64,000 nucleotides of DNA from Streptomyces niveus (GTDB lineage Bacteria; Actinomycetota; Actinomycetes; Streptomycetales; Streptomycetaceae), in NCBI RefSeq assembly GCF_002009175.1, contig NZ_CP018047.1:7307001-7371000 (forward strand), written 5' to 3'. Position 1 is the first letter of the stretch. Each line of letters opens with the position of its first letter. Positions 25,845 to 34,635 of the stretch are shown in pieces. Under the pieces are notes generated by a model. The model saw only the letters and a list, made by a program, of their open reading frames with translations. It made no database searches and was not told the origin of the DNA. Position numbers and translations under genes: made by a program.

Positions 25845-26951
25845 TCACCAGCGGATCAGTACGAGTTCGCAGCAGAAACCGGGGCCCATCGCGATCATCA
25901 GGCCGGGACTGCCCGGCTCCGGGGCGGGCCCGGCGAGGGTGTCCCGCAGCACGTGCAGGACCGATGACGACGACAGGTTCCCCACCTCGGACAGCGAGCG
26001 CCAGGTGACGTCGAGGGCGCCCTCGGGCAGGGCGAGCGCATCGCTCACCGCCTCCAGCACCTTCGGGCCGCCCGGGTGGCAGACCCACCCGGTGATGTCG
26101 TCGGGCGTCAGACCGTGCTCCGCGAGGAACGCGCGTACGTCGTCGGCGAGAACGCGGCGGACGAGGTCGGGCACCGACGGATCGAGGACGACCTGGAAGC
26201 CTGAGCCCGTGATGGCCCAGCCCATGACATGGCCGGTGTCCGGGTACATCCTGCTGCGCGTGGCGACGACCGAGGGACCGCCCACCGCCGGAACTCTGAC
26301 CCCCGATGTTCCCGACCCGCCCGACCCGCCGGATGTCGCGGGAAAACGCTCGCCCACCGCCACGAGAGCCGCCGCCCCGTCGCCGAACAGCCCGCTCGCC
26401 ACCAGATTCGCCATCGACGCGTCGCCGCGCTGGAAGGTGAGCGAGCACAGTTCGACCGACAGCAGCACGGCCACCTGCTCGGGCCAGCCGCGCAGATAGT
26501 CGTGGACCCGCGCGATGCCCGCCGCTCCCGCGACACAGCCGAGACCGAAGACGGGCACCCGTTTCACATCCGGGCGCAGCCCGAGCCGTCCGACGAGACG
26601 CGCGTCCACGGAAGGGGCGGCCACCCCGGTGACGGAGGTGAACAGCAGCAGATCCACGTCCTCGGGCCCCAGTCCCGCCGTACGGAGCGCGCCACGCACC
26701 GCCTCGGCCCCCAGATCACCCGCGACCTCGATGAAGACGTCGTTGGCGGCGCCGAACCCGTCGATCTTGGCGTAGTCGTCCAGTGGCAGAGCCATATGGC
26801 GCGAGCGGACCCCCGCGCTCCCGTGCAGCCGGTCCAGGACGCGCCGGTCGGCCCCGGCCGGCAGACAGGTACGCGCCACCATGTCGGTGATCTCGGACTG
26901 GGTGTTGCGGTACGGAGCCAGGACGCCGTGCACGGCGGCGATTCGGGTCAT
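25845..26951 (-). CDS. Type III polyketide synthase (SrsA-like)
   Basis: A 368-residue chalcone-synthase-fold enzyme that extends an acyl-CoA with malonyl units and cyclises the product. The triad is in place: C139 in FGLGCVAGAAG, H292 in GWVCHPGGP, and N325 in SEVGNLSSSS. Gene order (PKS, ICMT-like methyltransferase, FAD oxygenase) equals that of srsABC in S. griseus, whose SrsA makes alkylresorcinols from long acyl starters. Product chain length cannot be read from sequence. A glycine/serine-rich insertion near 207-216 is unusual. It is divergent from the UbiA gene with a 115-base gap. Confidence 0.88.
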   Translation of the reverse strand: MTRIAAVHGVLAPYRNTQSEITDMVARTCLPAGADRRVLDRLHGSAGVRSRHMALPLDDYAKIDGFGAANDVFIEVAGDLGAEAVRGALRTAGLGPEDVDLLLFTSVTGVAAPSVDARLVGRLGLRPDVKRVPVFGLGCVAGAAGIARVHDYLRGWPEQVAVLLSVELCSLTFQRGDASMANLVASGLFGDGAAALVAVGERFPATSGGSGGSGTSGVRVPAVGGPSVVATRSRMYPDTGHVMGWAITGSGFQVVLDPSVPDLVRRVLADDVRAFLAEHGLTPDDITGWVCHPGGPKVLEAVSDALALPEGALDVTWRSLSEVGNLSSSSVLHVLRDTLAGPAPEPGSPGLMIAMGPGFCCELVLIRW

Positions 26952-27066
26952 CGATTCCAGCCTGGTGATGTCATAACCAGCCCAACACCCGTAGGACGGA
27001 ATGAGACACCGTAAGTCGCCCGTCCGGCTGCCACGTGGCCGGAGCCGGCGCGCCTACGATCGGCGC

Positions 27067-27984
27067 GTGGACGCCGAAGTGGACCCGGGGACGAATACGC
27101 GCGAGGCGGGGACCGGTTCCGCCCCGACCCCGTGCCGGACCCCGCGCCGCGCGCCACGACCGGGCGCGCTCGCAAGGGCCCTGGCGCTGTCCTGCCACCC
27201 CGGACCGGTGGTCGCCGTCACCACGCTCACCCTCGCGCTCGCCGTCACCGCGGGCCACGGAGCGGGCCGTTGTCTGCTGCTCACAGCCGCGGTGCTGACC
27301 GGTCAGCTCTCCGTGGGCTGGTGCAACGACGCGTACGACGCCCGGCGCGACATCGCCACCGGCCGCCGCGACAAGCCCGTCGCCGCCGGGACGGTCGGTG
27401 AAGGGACGGTATGGGCCGGGGCGTTCGGCGCGCTGGCGCTCTGCGTGCCTCTCTCGCTGGCCTGCGGCGCGCTCGCCGGCACCGCGCATCTGATCGCGGT
27501 CGCCGCGGCCTGGGCGTACAACCTGCGGCTGAAGGCCACCCCGCTGTCCTGGCTGCCGTACGCGATCGGATTCGCCGGTCTGCCCGCGCTCGTCTCACTG
27601 AGCCTGCCGGGCAGCCCCTGGCCGGCCTGGTGGGCCGCCTGCGCGGGCGCGCTGCTCGGCGTGGGGGCGCACCTCGCGGATGTCCTGCCCGACATCCGGG
27701 CCGATCTGGCCAACGGTGTACGTGGGCTCCCGCACCGGCTCGGCGCCGCCGGCACCCGGTTGCTGCTCCCCGTCCCGCTGGTCGCGGCGTCGGTGGTGCT
27801 GACGCTGGGCCCGCAGGGCCGTCCGGGCATGGGCGCCGTACTCGTCCCGCTGGCCGCCGGGTCGATCGCCGTCACGGGCCTGGTGCTCGGCCGCCGCCGG
27901 GAGAAGGCGCCCTTCGTCGGGGCGGTGGCCGTGGCCGCGTTGGACGTCGGGCTGCTGATGGCACACGGAACCGGTGTCACCTGA
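27067..27984 (+). CDS. UbiA family prenyltransferase
   Basis: A polytopic enzyme of 305 residues that transfers a prenyl diphosphate to an aromatic acceptor or related compound. The first aspartate-rich motif is WCNDAYDARRD (N87, D88, D91), and the second is around DVLPDIRADLANG near 205. Seven to nine helices are predicted. The GTG at 27067 is preferred because the longer reading begins in the divergent promoter region. It sits back-to-back with the type III PKS unit, which suggests it modifies the phenolic product or a shared isoprenoid quinone (inference). A role unrelated to the PKS cannot be excluded. Confidence 0.85.
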   Translation: MDAEVDPGTNTREAGTGSAPTPCRTPRRAPRPGALARALALSCHPGPVVAVTTLTLALAVTAGHGAGRCLLLTAAVLTGQLSVGWCNDAYDARRDIATGRRDKPVAAGTVGEGTVWAGAFGALALCVPLSLACGALAGTAHLIAVAAAWAYNLRLKATPLSWLPYAIGFAGLPALVSLSLPGSPWPAWWAACAGALLGVGAHLADVLPDIRADLANGVRGLPHRLGAAGTRLLLPVPLVAASVVLTLGPQGRPGMGAVLVPLAAGSIAVTGLVLGRRREKAPFVGAVAVAALDVGLLMAHGTGVT

Positions 27985-28043
27985 GCGCCGATTCCCCGGA
28001 TGCCCCCGTCCCGGAAGCCCCGGCCCTCCGAAGCGCCGATCCG

Positions 28044-29960
28044 TCAGCCGTCGTCCCGGCCGTCGTCGCAGTTCTGCTGCCCCTGCCGGCCCTGCTCGCC
28101 GCCCAAGTCACCGGCCTGACCCCGGACATCGTTGTCCGCGCGACCGCGGTGGCGTCCGCCCCCGTTGCCGCCCTGCCCGCGTTCGGACGGCCCGCACTCG
28201 CGTGCGCCGGCATGGCGTCCGCGGCCCTTCCCCGTAGGGTCAGCGGACTCCGCGGACTCGGTCGGACCCGTCGACCTGATCGTGTTCCGGCGTACGGACG
28301 TCGACCCCACGGGCGGGGCGGTCGCCCGGCCCTCGCCCACGACCGGCAGGGACTTGGGGCTGTCCGGCGCGGTGTCGGTCGACCAGTTCTGGAGTGTGGA
28401 CTCGTCGCGGATCTTCGACACGACGGACGTACCCGCCGTGGGAGCCGTGGGCACGACGGCCAGCGAATCGTCCCACCGGGGGATCACATGCCCCTGGACC
28501 GTCAGGTCGTAGCGCACGTCGGCGGCGTTCGGGGCGGCGGAATCGGTGCACGGCCACAGGACGAGGGAGCCGTCGACCGTATGAGAGTTGAGGCAGAGTT
28601 CGCTCTCGGCGCCGTTGCGCAGCAGACCGTCCTCCTCGTAGAGCCACTGCTGGGTCTGCGCGGACGACGAGCAGATCGCCAGCGTCGCCTCGGACCCGGC
28701 TCTGGGACGGGTGTCCCGCAGGTCGAGGCAGAGATCGGCGTCCGCGCTGCGCAGCGCCGTGCGCAGGGCGCCCGGCGGGAGTCCGGCCGAGCCGGTCGGC
28801 GGCTCCTGGCCGGGGCCCGAGACACCCTGCGATCCCGGATCGGGGGAGACCGTGCCGCTCTCCGAGCCGATGGGCGCGGCCGGGCCCATCGCCTCGCCGC
28901 CGCCGTCGTCCGCGGTGAGGCTGGAGACGGTCACGGCGAGCAGGCCGACGGTCATGAGCCCGAGGCCACTGAGCAGCACGGTCCTCGGTCTGCCGGGGGT
29001 GGTCATCACGCGCCTGCCGATCACCGTGACGCGGGGCAGGACGCGCGGGCGTCCGCCCAGTGAGTGGCGCCCGCCGCGGCGTACGCCCGAGCCTCCCGCC
29101 GCCGACGCGGCGCCGCGCCGACCCGGCCGTGAGTCGAGATAGCGCCCGGCGTGCGGACCGAGCAGCGCCTCGGCGAGCAGCACGGCCGCCCGGCCCTCGA
29201 AGTGGACGAACTGCTCGGTGGCGTAACCGCAGTGGTCGCAGACCGCCAGATGCTGCTGGATGTCCGGGAGCAAAGCACCGCCGCGGCGCAGTGACACGTC
29301 AAGCAGCCGGTTGTAGTGGCGGCATTCCTTGTCCGGCGCGAGTTGGATATGCGCGCGTACACAGCCGGACCGGAAGAGTTCATGTGCGTGCCGCAGTTCG
29401 GCGAGCGCGCTTTCCGGATCAATGCCGAGCAGACCGGCCGGTACGGTTATGGGTTCCGCCTCGACCTGGGTATGCCAGAGCAGGCAGCGCGTGGATGCGG
29501 GCATTGCCTGGAACGAGTGGAAGGCGAGGCGCCGATTCTCCGGGGGTTCCGTCTCCTCGGAGCCGCCCGGGACGGCGGCCGCGGGCGGTCCGTGATGCCC
29601 CCATACCGAGTCGGCCTTTTGTCCCTCGGCCGCCCAGACGGCGGCTGTATGACGCGCCGTCATAAGGAATTGGGGCCGCAGGGCCGGGACGGGACCGGAG
29701 CGGCGCAGGGCGTCCAGGACCTTGCCGAAGGCGGCGGTGGCGAGCGTGGCGGCGGCGTCCGCGGAGGGGGAGCGGATCTCGGCGTAGTCGAGCAGGGCCT
29801 GCCAGTGCCGGGCGAGCAACAGCGCGGTGGCGTGGTCCTCTTCGTCGCTGTCGCGGGTCCTCAGCGCGGCGACGAGATCCGCGTCCGAGCCTTCGGAGCG
29901 GGGTTCCGGCCGGCCGGCCGGAGGGAGCGGGGTGGTTCTGGACGTACGAGGATCCTGCAC
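28044..29960 (-). CDS. Sigma-like/zinc-finger membrane protein with RICIN domain
   Basis: A 638-residue protein of unusual composition. The N-terminal ~230 residues are helical and resemble sigma-70 regions 2 and 4 (DADLVAALRTRDSDEEDHA, LAELRHAHELFRSGC). A zf-HC2-like HxxxCxxC motif, HLAVCDHCGYATEQF, lies near 240. A membrane helix lies near 320-342, followed by a RICIN-type lectin domain near 390-510 (LCLDLRD, LAICSSSAQTQQW, LWPCTDS). The last 90 residues are Gly/Arg-rich low complexity. The design suggests a membrane sensor joining an outside carbohydrate-binding module to an inside sigma-like domain (inference). GTG start at 29960 with GGAAGG upstream. Confidence 0.78.
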   Translation of the reverse strand: MQDPRTSRTTPLPPAGRPEPRSEGSDADLVAALRTRDSDEEDHATALLLARHWQALLDYAEIRSPSADAAATLATAAFGKVLDALRRSGPVPALRPQFLMTARHTAAVWAAEGQKADSVWGHHGPPAAAVPGGSEETEPPENRRLAFHSFQAMPASTRCLLWHTQVEAEPITVPAGLLGIDPESALAELRHAHELFRSGCVRAHIQLAPDKECRHYNRLLDVSLRRGGALLPDIQQHLAVCDHCGYATEQFVHFEGRAAVLLAEALLGPHAGRYLDSRPGRRGAASAAGGSGVRRGGRHSLGGRPRVLPRVTVIGRRVMTTPGRPRTVLLSGLGLMTVGLLAVTVSSLTADDGGGEAMGPAAPIGSESGTVSPDPGSQGVSGPGQEPPTGSAGLPPGALRTALRSADADLCLDLRDTRPRAGSEATLAICSSSAQTQQWLYEEDGLLRNGAESELCLNSHTVDGSLVLWPCTDSAAPNAADVRYDLTVQGHVIPRWDDSLAVVPTAPTAGTSVVSKIRDESTLQNWSTDTAPDSPKSLPVVGEGRATAPPVGSTSVRRNTIRSTGPTESAESADPTGKGRGRHAGARECGPSERGQGGNGGGRHRGRADNDVRGQAGDLGGEQGRQGQQNCDDGRDDG

Positions 29961-30539
29961 AGAGGTCCTGCCTTCCAGGGCACTGAGTGGGGGGTGTCCA
30001 GTCCCTTGACGCGTGTGTGGCGGCAGTGATTTCCGGCCGACTGAAAGGGTGATGGTCCGATTGGTGCGTACCTTTTGGACGGTCTGGTGCCTCCAGGAAA
30101 GCGACCCGTGGGCGGAGAACGGCGGTGGGCGGTCGACAACGACAGCCGCCGAGCCCTTCCGGGCGCTCGGCTGTCGCCGAATCGAACGGTTGAGCGCTCT
30201 TGGCATTGCTGCCGACTGAGCGCGTTCACCATTGCACAGCCCGTGCGGGTGAAACAAGAGATCTCCAACTGCGGCTATTTTACGGGCCGTTGAAGAACGA
30301 GTTGGACAAGGATTCGTACCGCCGCGATCCAATTCCGGTCATGCGAAATACTGCGGGTAACCGGCGAATGGGGTCGCCGAGAAGGCCCGCGAGGGCCCGT
30401 GCGACAACCGAATCTTCGCAGTCGCACCGCGTCGCCAACTCTACGGCCGACGGCGGGTCCCGGTCGACCTGGGAGCCCGTTGCCGCCGACCGGACGCCCG
30501 GTTTCCGCCCGGTTCCGGGACGATTCGCAGGCCGGTGGT
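29961..30539. other. 580-bp gap between tgmB and the RICIN gene
   Basis: The part near 29961-30100 must hold the promoter of the RICIN gene. From about 30210 to 30350 the base composition is lower in GC than its surroundings. On the minus strand, directly after the tgmB stop, about 65 codons read openly, including PPSAVELATRCDCEDS, a helix-turn-helix-like stretch, but without a start codon. I call no gene here. Confidence 0.5.
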
Positions 30540-31472
30540 CTAGACGGGTGGCGGTGAGGCGAGCCAGCCGGCCACGGCCTCGGCGATCGGCTGCCGCGTC
30601 TCCAGCTCCACGAAGCCGAACTGGCCGCCCTGATTGCATTCGAGAAACCACCAGGTGCCGTCGGCGTCCTCGGCGAAGTCGAACGCCCCGTAGGCGAGTC
30701 GGGCGACGCGCAGATAGCCGTACACGGCTCGGGTGATGCGCTCGGGCACCTCGACGGGCTCCCAGCGGTGGCCGGTCTCGCCGTACCGGCCGTCCACCTG
30801 ATCGGGTGTCGCCGCCTTGCGTGCGGCGAACAACTCGTGCCCGACGCAGGTGAGCCGGATGTCGGCGCGCTTGGAGATGTAGCGCTGGAGCAGGGTGGGG
30901 CCGGCGGCGACCGACTCGAAGTCGGCGCCGGCGCCCACCCGGGTGGTCGGCAGCGAGACCGGCGGGTCGCCGGGGGGCGGGCCGGTGATCGACTTGACCA
31001 CGATGTCCCGGTGTTCGGCGGCGAACAGCCGGGCGATGCGCGGGAATGTGGTGACAAGGGTGGGCGGTACGGCGAAACCGCTCTGGTGCGCCACCCGCAA
31101 CTGCCAGGGCTTGAGCCGCGCTTGGGCCGCCGCCTGCGGATGGTTCATCCAGCGCGCCGTCGTCGAGTACAGCATGCCGAAGAACGCGTGCGCGGACTCG
31201 GCGGTGAGCCACGCCGAGGGGTTGGGCGCGTGGGCCGCGCTCGCGCCCGGCCGCCGCACCCATATCGAGCGCAGCCCGTCCATGCTCAACAGACGTCCGC
31301 CCGCGGACAGATGGCCGCGGAAGTCGCCGCTGACGTACTCGGCGGACATCGACGCCTCGCCCGGCAGATCGGCGGGGTCGAAGCGCACCAGCGGCGTGCC
31401 GCGCCCGTGCAGCTCGGCCACGACCAGGTCCGCGGTGACGTCCTGCTCGGCGGTCAGGATCAGCACAGTCAT
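30540..31472 (-). CDS. tgmB: ATP-grasp graspetide maturase
   Basis: A 310-residue ATP-grasp ligase that forms omega-ester or amide crosslinks between side chains of the precursor peptide encoded just upstream. An N-terminal alpha/beta region (LILTAEQDVTADLVV) with IWVRRPGA precedes the ATP-grasp fold. The ATP-binding KSITGPPPGDPP loop and the metal-binding FLECNQGGQFGF motif are intact. The sequence matches the actinobacterial SAV_5884-type maturase family. It starts 16 bases after the precursor stop with a weak ribosome site, consistent with lower output than the peptide. No methyltransferase gene follows it. Confidence 0.9.
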   Translation of the reverse strand: MTVLILTAEQDVTADLVVAELHGRGTPLVRFDPADLPGEASMSAEYVSGDFRGHLSAGGRLLSMDGLRSIWVRRPGASAAHAPNPSAWLTAESAHAFFGMLYSTTARWMNHPQAAAQARLKPWQLRVAHQSGFAVPPTLVTTFPRIARLFAAEHRDIVVKSITGPPPGDPPVSLPTTRVGAGADFESVAAGPTLLQRYISKRADIRLTCVGHELFAARKAATPDQVDGRYGETGHRWEPVEVPERITRAVYGYLRVARLAYGAFDFAEDADGTWWFLECNQGGQFGFVELETRQPIAEAVAGWLASPPPV

Positions 31473-31488
31473 CGGGTAACCAGGGCGC

Positions 31489-31680
31489 TCAGTCGTCGAA
31501 GTGCGTCTTGGAGCCGGCCGTCGAGGTCGTCGACCCGGCGGCCAGCAGCAGTGCGCGATCGGCTATCGCGGGACGTCCGTCCGGCAGGACGTTCAGCTGG
31601 AGCGTGGAGTCGTAGGTGAAAGGTCCGACGACCGGTGAGCTCTCCGCCGGAAAAGCGTAGTTCAGCGCGAACGGTCGCAT
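31489..31680 (-). CDS. tgmA: Graspetide precursor peptide
   Basis: A 63-residue precursor of a ribosomally made, post-translationally crosslinked peptide. The N-terminal leader MRPFALNYAFPAESSPV and PFTYDSTLQLNVLPDGRPA are typical of actinobacterial ATP-grasp targets. The C-terminal core TTSTAGSKTHFDD offers Thr/Ser hydroxyls and a Lys amine as nucleophiles and the two final Asp carboxylates as acceptors. I chose the ATG at 31680, which follows GGAGGAGA at good spacing, over one seven codons upstream. Next to the maturase tgmB. The mature product and its role are unknown. Confidence 0.88.
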   Translation of the reverse strand: MRPFALNYAFPAESSPVVGPFTYDSTLQLNVLPDGRPAIADRALLLAAGSTTSTAGSKTHFDD

Positions 31681-32087
31681 GATTCTCCTCCACTGCCCCA
31701 CGAGTGTGTTTCAGTCACAGAGGTAACAATACGTGGCGAAGATGTAATGGTCTCAGCACGGAAAGTCATAAATGACGAACCGTCAGGCGGAGGCGGCGCT
31801 GCCGCCCCCCGGACCTGGGAGGACAGGGTCCGCGGCGTGGCGGTGACGCCGTCCGAAGTCCTCAAGTCCGTTGTCGGGAAACCGAGTTCGGTCTGCCTTC
31901 GAGGCCTGTATTGGGACATCCTGTCCGGATTCCATCAGTGGCCTTCACTTCCGGAGGCGAGGGATGTGAAGGGCGCGCACGGCGCGGCGGACGCTCGCGC
32001 GGTGCCCGGACGCCGGACGGCCGGGGCGGGGGAGTCCCCCTGCCCCGGCCGCCGCCGGTCACCCGGCATCCGGTCGCCGGACCTGTC
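31681..32087. other. Intergenic region upstream of tgmA
   Basis: 407 bases without a convincing gene. The part near 31690-31790 is AT-richer than its surroundings and should contain the tgmA promoter, though I cannot pick -35/-10 boxes with confidence. The far end holds the strong hairpin listed separately, which ends the protease-inhibitor transcript before it reaches tgmA. Confidence 0.6.
32019..32050 (-). terminator. Strong hairpin after the protease inhibitor gene
   Basis: Near-perfect stem of about 15 bp (GGCCGGGGCGGGGGA against TCCCCCTGCCCCGGCC, one mismatch, tiny loop). It lies 38 bases beyond the inhibitor stop. As usual in Streptomyces there is no T-tract. Confidence 0.75.
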
Positions 32088-32618
32088 TCAGAAGGTGAAG
32101 ACGGCGCCTCTGCCTCCGTCCATGGCGCACGAATTGGAGAAGGTGTGGGCGTAGTTGACGTGTTGCCCCTCCCACACGCCGTCGGCCGTCACCGTGACCG
32201 GCTCCCACTCCTTCGTGCAGACGCGGTTCGTCGCCGATGTGGTGATCGCGTCGAACTTGGCGCCGTTCTTCTTGAGTTCGGCGCACGCCGTGACCGCGTC
32301 GGGGTGACTGCCCGAAGGGGTGGGTGCGCAACTGAGAGTGACCGCGCGCTGTACCGTCCCGGTCTTGTGGTCGGCACCGTCCGTGACCGTGAGCACCAGC
32401 GCCGACGGCGCGTACAGACCTCCCCCTCTGCCGGTCGGGGTGTCGGTCGAGGCCGGCACGCCTCCGATGGCTGGCTCTCCGGTGGCCGTCTCCGAGGCTC
32501 CCGTGCCTCCGGTCGGCGAGCCCCCGGCCGGCAGGGCCGCGCCGGCCGTTCCGGCGAAGGCCAGACTGCTGAGGGCCAGTACCGCTCCACAGGCCGCAGC
32601 CCTTGCGATGCTCCGCAT
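32088..32618 (-). CDS. Subtilisin-inhibitor-like (SSI) secreted protein
   Basis: A 176-residue secreted protease inhibitor. A signal peptide (about 1-27, ending AGTAGA) is followed by a spacer of some 40 Gly/Thr/Pro residues not found in classical SSI. The SSI domain then begins LYAPSALVLTVTDG. The four cysteines (97, 112, 134, 164) have exactly the spacing of the two SSI disulfides. By alignment to SSI (CPMVYDP), the reactive site here is CTKEWEP, with lysine 136 at P1 and glutamate at P1'. This predicts inhibition of trypsin-like proteases more than subtilisin. ATG at 32618 with GGGAG upstream. Confidence 0.93.
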   Translation of the reverse strand: MRSIARAAACGAVLALSSLAFAGTAGAALPAGGSPTGGTGASETATGEPAIGGVPASTDTPTGRGGGLYAPSALVLTVTDGADHKTGTVQRAVTLSCAPTPSGSHPDAVTACAELKKNGAKFDAITTSATNRVCTKEWEPVTVTADGVWEGQHVNYAHTFSNSCAMDGGRGAVFTF

Positions 32619-32877
32619 TTCGAACACTCCCTGGGTCGATGTCTCGGACAACGGACGCGAGTCTTGCTCACGCCAGGGGTGCTTTGCCCGCTCTGTGACC
32701 GGTTTCGGTCGCTCCGCGTGTCGTTCCGATCGCGGTGTGTGTCCGTAACGGCCTGGTCCGGGCCCGTGCGAGTCGCGTGGTGAGATGGGCCGAAAGTGAT
32801 TGATTCGCAGCCGAGCCCACTGGTTGATGGTTTGATTGTAAGGCGTCGAAACTTATGAACCTTTGATTATGTGATCG

Positions 32878-34635
32878 TCAGCGACGCAGGAGCAGCTCCG
32901 TGTTGCGCGCGTCCTTCAGGCCCGCCAGGTCCTGGCGGCTGCCCGGCGCGTTGAGCGCGAGCTCCCGGTAGAGCGACGCCAGGCCCTGCTGGGAGAGATC
33001 CGTGAAATCGGTCTCGCGCGGCGCCGCCGACTCGATCAGCGTGGTGAACAGCGAGAGCGTGCCGTCCTTGTTGTCCGCGATCTCGATGACACGCGCGAGC
33101 TGCGGGAACTCGATGTGCGAGGCGGTGGAGATCTCCCAGAACGAACCGTGCGGCAGTACCACGTTGCGGTGGCTGTGCCCGTTGATCCAGGCCACCGCGG
33201 AGCGGTGGCGCCGCAGCAGCGCCACGACCTCGTTTCCGTCGTGCCGCGCCTCGCCGGGCTTGGCGGGGTCGGGCCGCTTGTTGCCCATCGTCCAGCTGTT
33301 GTGGTGCGTGAACAGCACCACGTACCCGTCGCGGTGCTCCTTCAGGGTCCGCTCCAGCAGGTCGAGCTGCGACGTACCGAGGGAACCGGTGAAGTGCCCG
33401 CCGTGGTCGGTGGTGTCGAGGCTGATCCCGGTGACGTTCTCCCCCATGGAGAAGGTGTAGTCGAGGCTCGCCCCGGCCAGGTTCTCCCGCGTGTAGCCGT
33501 GGCCGACCGGTCCCGCTCCGGTGTTCGCGGGGTTCAGATGCGCCGAGAGGTACTGCAGTGGGGTGAACGGCGCGCGGCGGGGGTCGGCGGTGATGGTGCG
33601 CATGCGCCGCTTCTCGCGGCGCAGCAGCGAGATCAGGGCGCCGCCGTCAGCGGTCTCGCCCTGGGAGATCCGCGCGAGGAGCGTCGCCGCGTCCGGGTCC
33701 GGGATGTCGAACAACTTGCGGTCGCCGACGGCGAATTCGGCGAGGAAGCCGGTCCGGTCGGCGTACGCGCCGCTCGTGAGGCCGTCGTGGTTGCCGGCGG
33801 TCGAGTACCAGGGGAGCGTCAGGCCCGGACTACGGACCGGGCGCAGGGCCGCTTCGAGGAATCCGTCGATACGGGGGTAGCCCAGGCGCTTGTCGGAGTC
33901 GGGCGCGCCGTCCTCCGGGTGCCAGTACATCCGCAGACCCGAGTTCTGTACGCCCTCGTACGCCTCACGGTCGCCGCTGTTGGGGGTGACGAGACCGCCG
34001 CTCATCAGGGTGAGGTACCAGTCGAGTTCGCACAGCGAGTTGTTGTCGGTGTTGTCGCCGGTCGTCATGGCGAAGGCGAGCGGGGCGCCGGTCGCCGGCC
34101 CGGTCCCGAGCGCGTTGATCTGCTCGACGAGCGATACGGCTCCGGCCACCGACAGCGCCTCGTGGGGGCGCCAGGCGCCGGGCGACTGGCTGCGTACGTA
34201 TTCGGTGCGCACCGGGTGCTGGACGTCCGTCACATGGAGGTCGGTGAGCTGGACGAAGGAGCTGAGTACCGTACGGCGGTCCTCGCGCCCCGACTTGGCG
34301 GAAGCGAACTGTTCCCGTACGACCCTGCGCCAGCCGGGTCCGTCCCCGAGCCGCCGGAAGGTGGCGCTCAGGTCGCGCGGTGCGGCGAGCGAGTGGAGCG
34401 TGGTGCGGCCGGCCGACGGGCCGGTGGGAGCCGTGGGGCCCGGGGTGGCTGTGGGGGTGGTGGCGGCCGGTGTGCGGGAACCCGTCACCGCGGGCGCGGG
34501 GGCGGCGGAGGCGCTGCCGGAGCCGCCACTCGTGCCGACCGCCAGGCCGATCCCGGTCGACAGGCCCACGGCGCCGGCGGCGGCGAGGAAGGAACGGCGG
34601 TCGACAGCGGTGACCGTGGAGCGGATGCGTGACAT
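32878..34635 (-). CDS. Tat-exported metallophosphoesterase
   Basis: A 585-residue calcineurin-like phosphoesterase of an actinobacterial subfamily (TIGR03767-like). The N-terminus VDRRSFLAAAGAVG is a twin-arginine signal, then a threonine/proline-rich linker. The metal ligands are present in order: QLTDLHVTD, GDNTDN, GNHDG, FTHHNS, GHSHRN. It therefore acts outside the cell on an unknown phosphoester, possibly as part of phosphate scavenging or wall turnover. The ATG at 34635 is preferred because GGGGAGAG lies just upstream, over a start 43 codons earlier. Divergent from the aldehyde dehydrogenase operon. Confidence 0.88.
   Translation of the reverse strand: MSRIRSTVTAVDRRSFLAAAGAVGLSTGIGLAVGTSGGSGSASAAPAPAVTGSRTPAATTPTATPGPTAPTGPSAGRTTLHSLAAPRDLSATFRRLGDGPGWRRVVREQFASAKSGREDRRTVLSSFVQLTDLHVTDVQHPVRTEYVRSQSPGAWRPHEALSVAGAVSLVEQINALGTGPATGAPLAFAMTTGDNTDNNSLCELDWYLTLMSGGLVTPNSGDREAYEGVQNSGLRMYWHPEDGAPDSDKRLGYPRIDGFLEAALRPVRSPGLTLPWYSTAGNHDGLTSGAYADRTGFLAEFAVGDRKLFDIPDPDAATLLARISQGETADGGALISLLRREKRRMRTITADPRRAPFTPLQYLSAHLNPANTGAGPVGHGYTRENLAGASLDYTFSMGENVTGISLDTTDHGGHFTGSLGTSQLDLLERTLKEHRDGYVVLFTHHNSWTMGNKRPDPAKPGEARHDGNEVVALLRRHRSAVAWINGHSHRNVVLPHGSFWEISTASHIEFPQLARVIEIADNKDGTLSLFTTLIESAAPRETDFTDLSQQGLASLYRELALNAPGSRQDLAGLKDARNTELLLRR

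Noticed and set aside
30013..30293. Short plus-strand frames in the 580-bp gap
   Set aside because: No ribosome sites, atypical codons and no motif.
31747..32154. Plus-strand frame of 135 codons between tgmA and the inhibitor
   Set aside because: No ribosome site, composition shifts along it, and it runs through the terminator hairpin and inhibitor 3' end.
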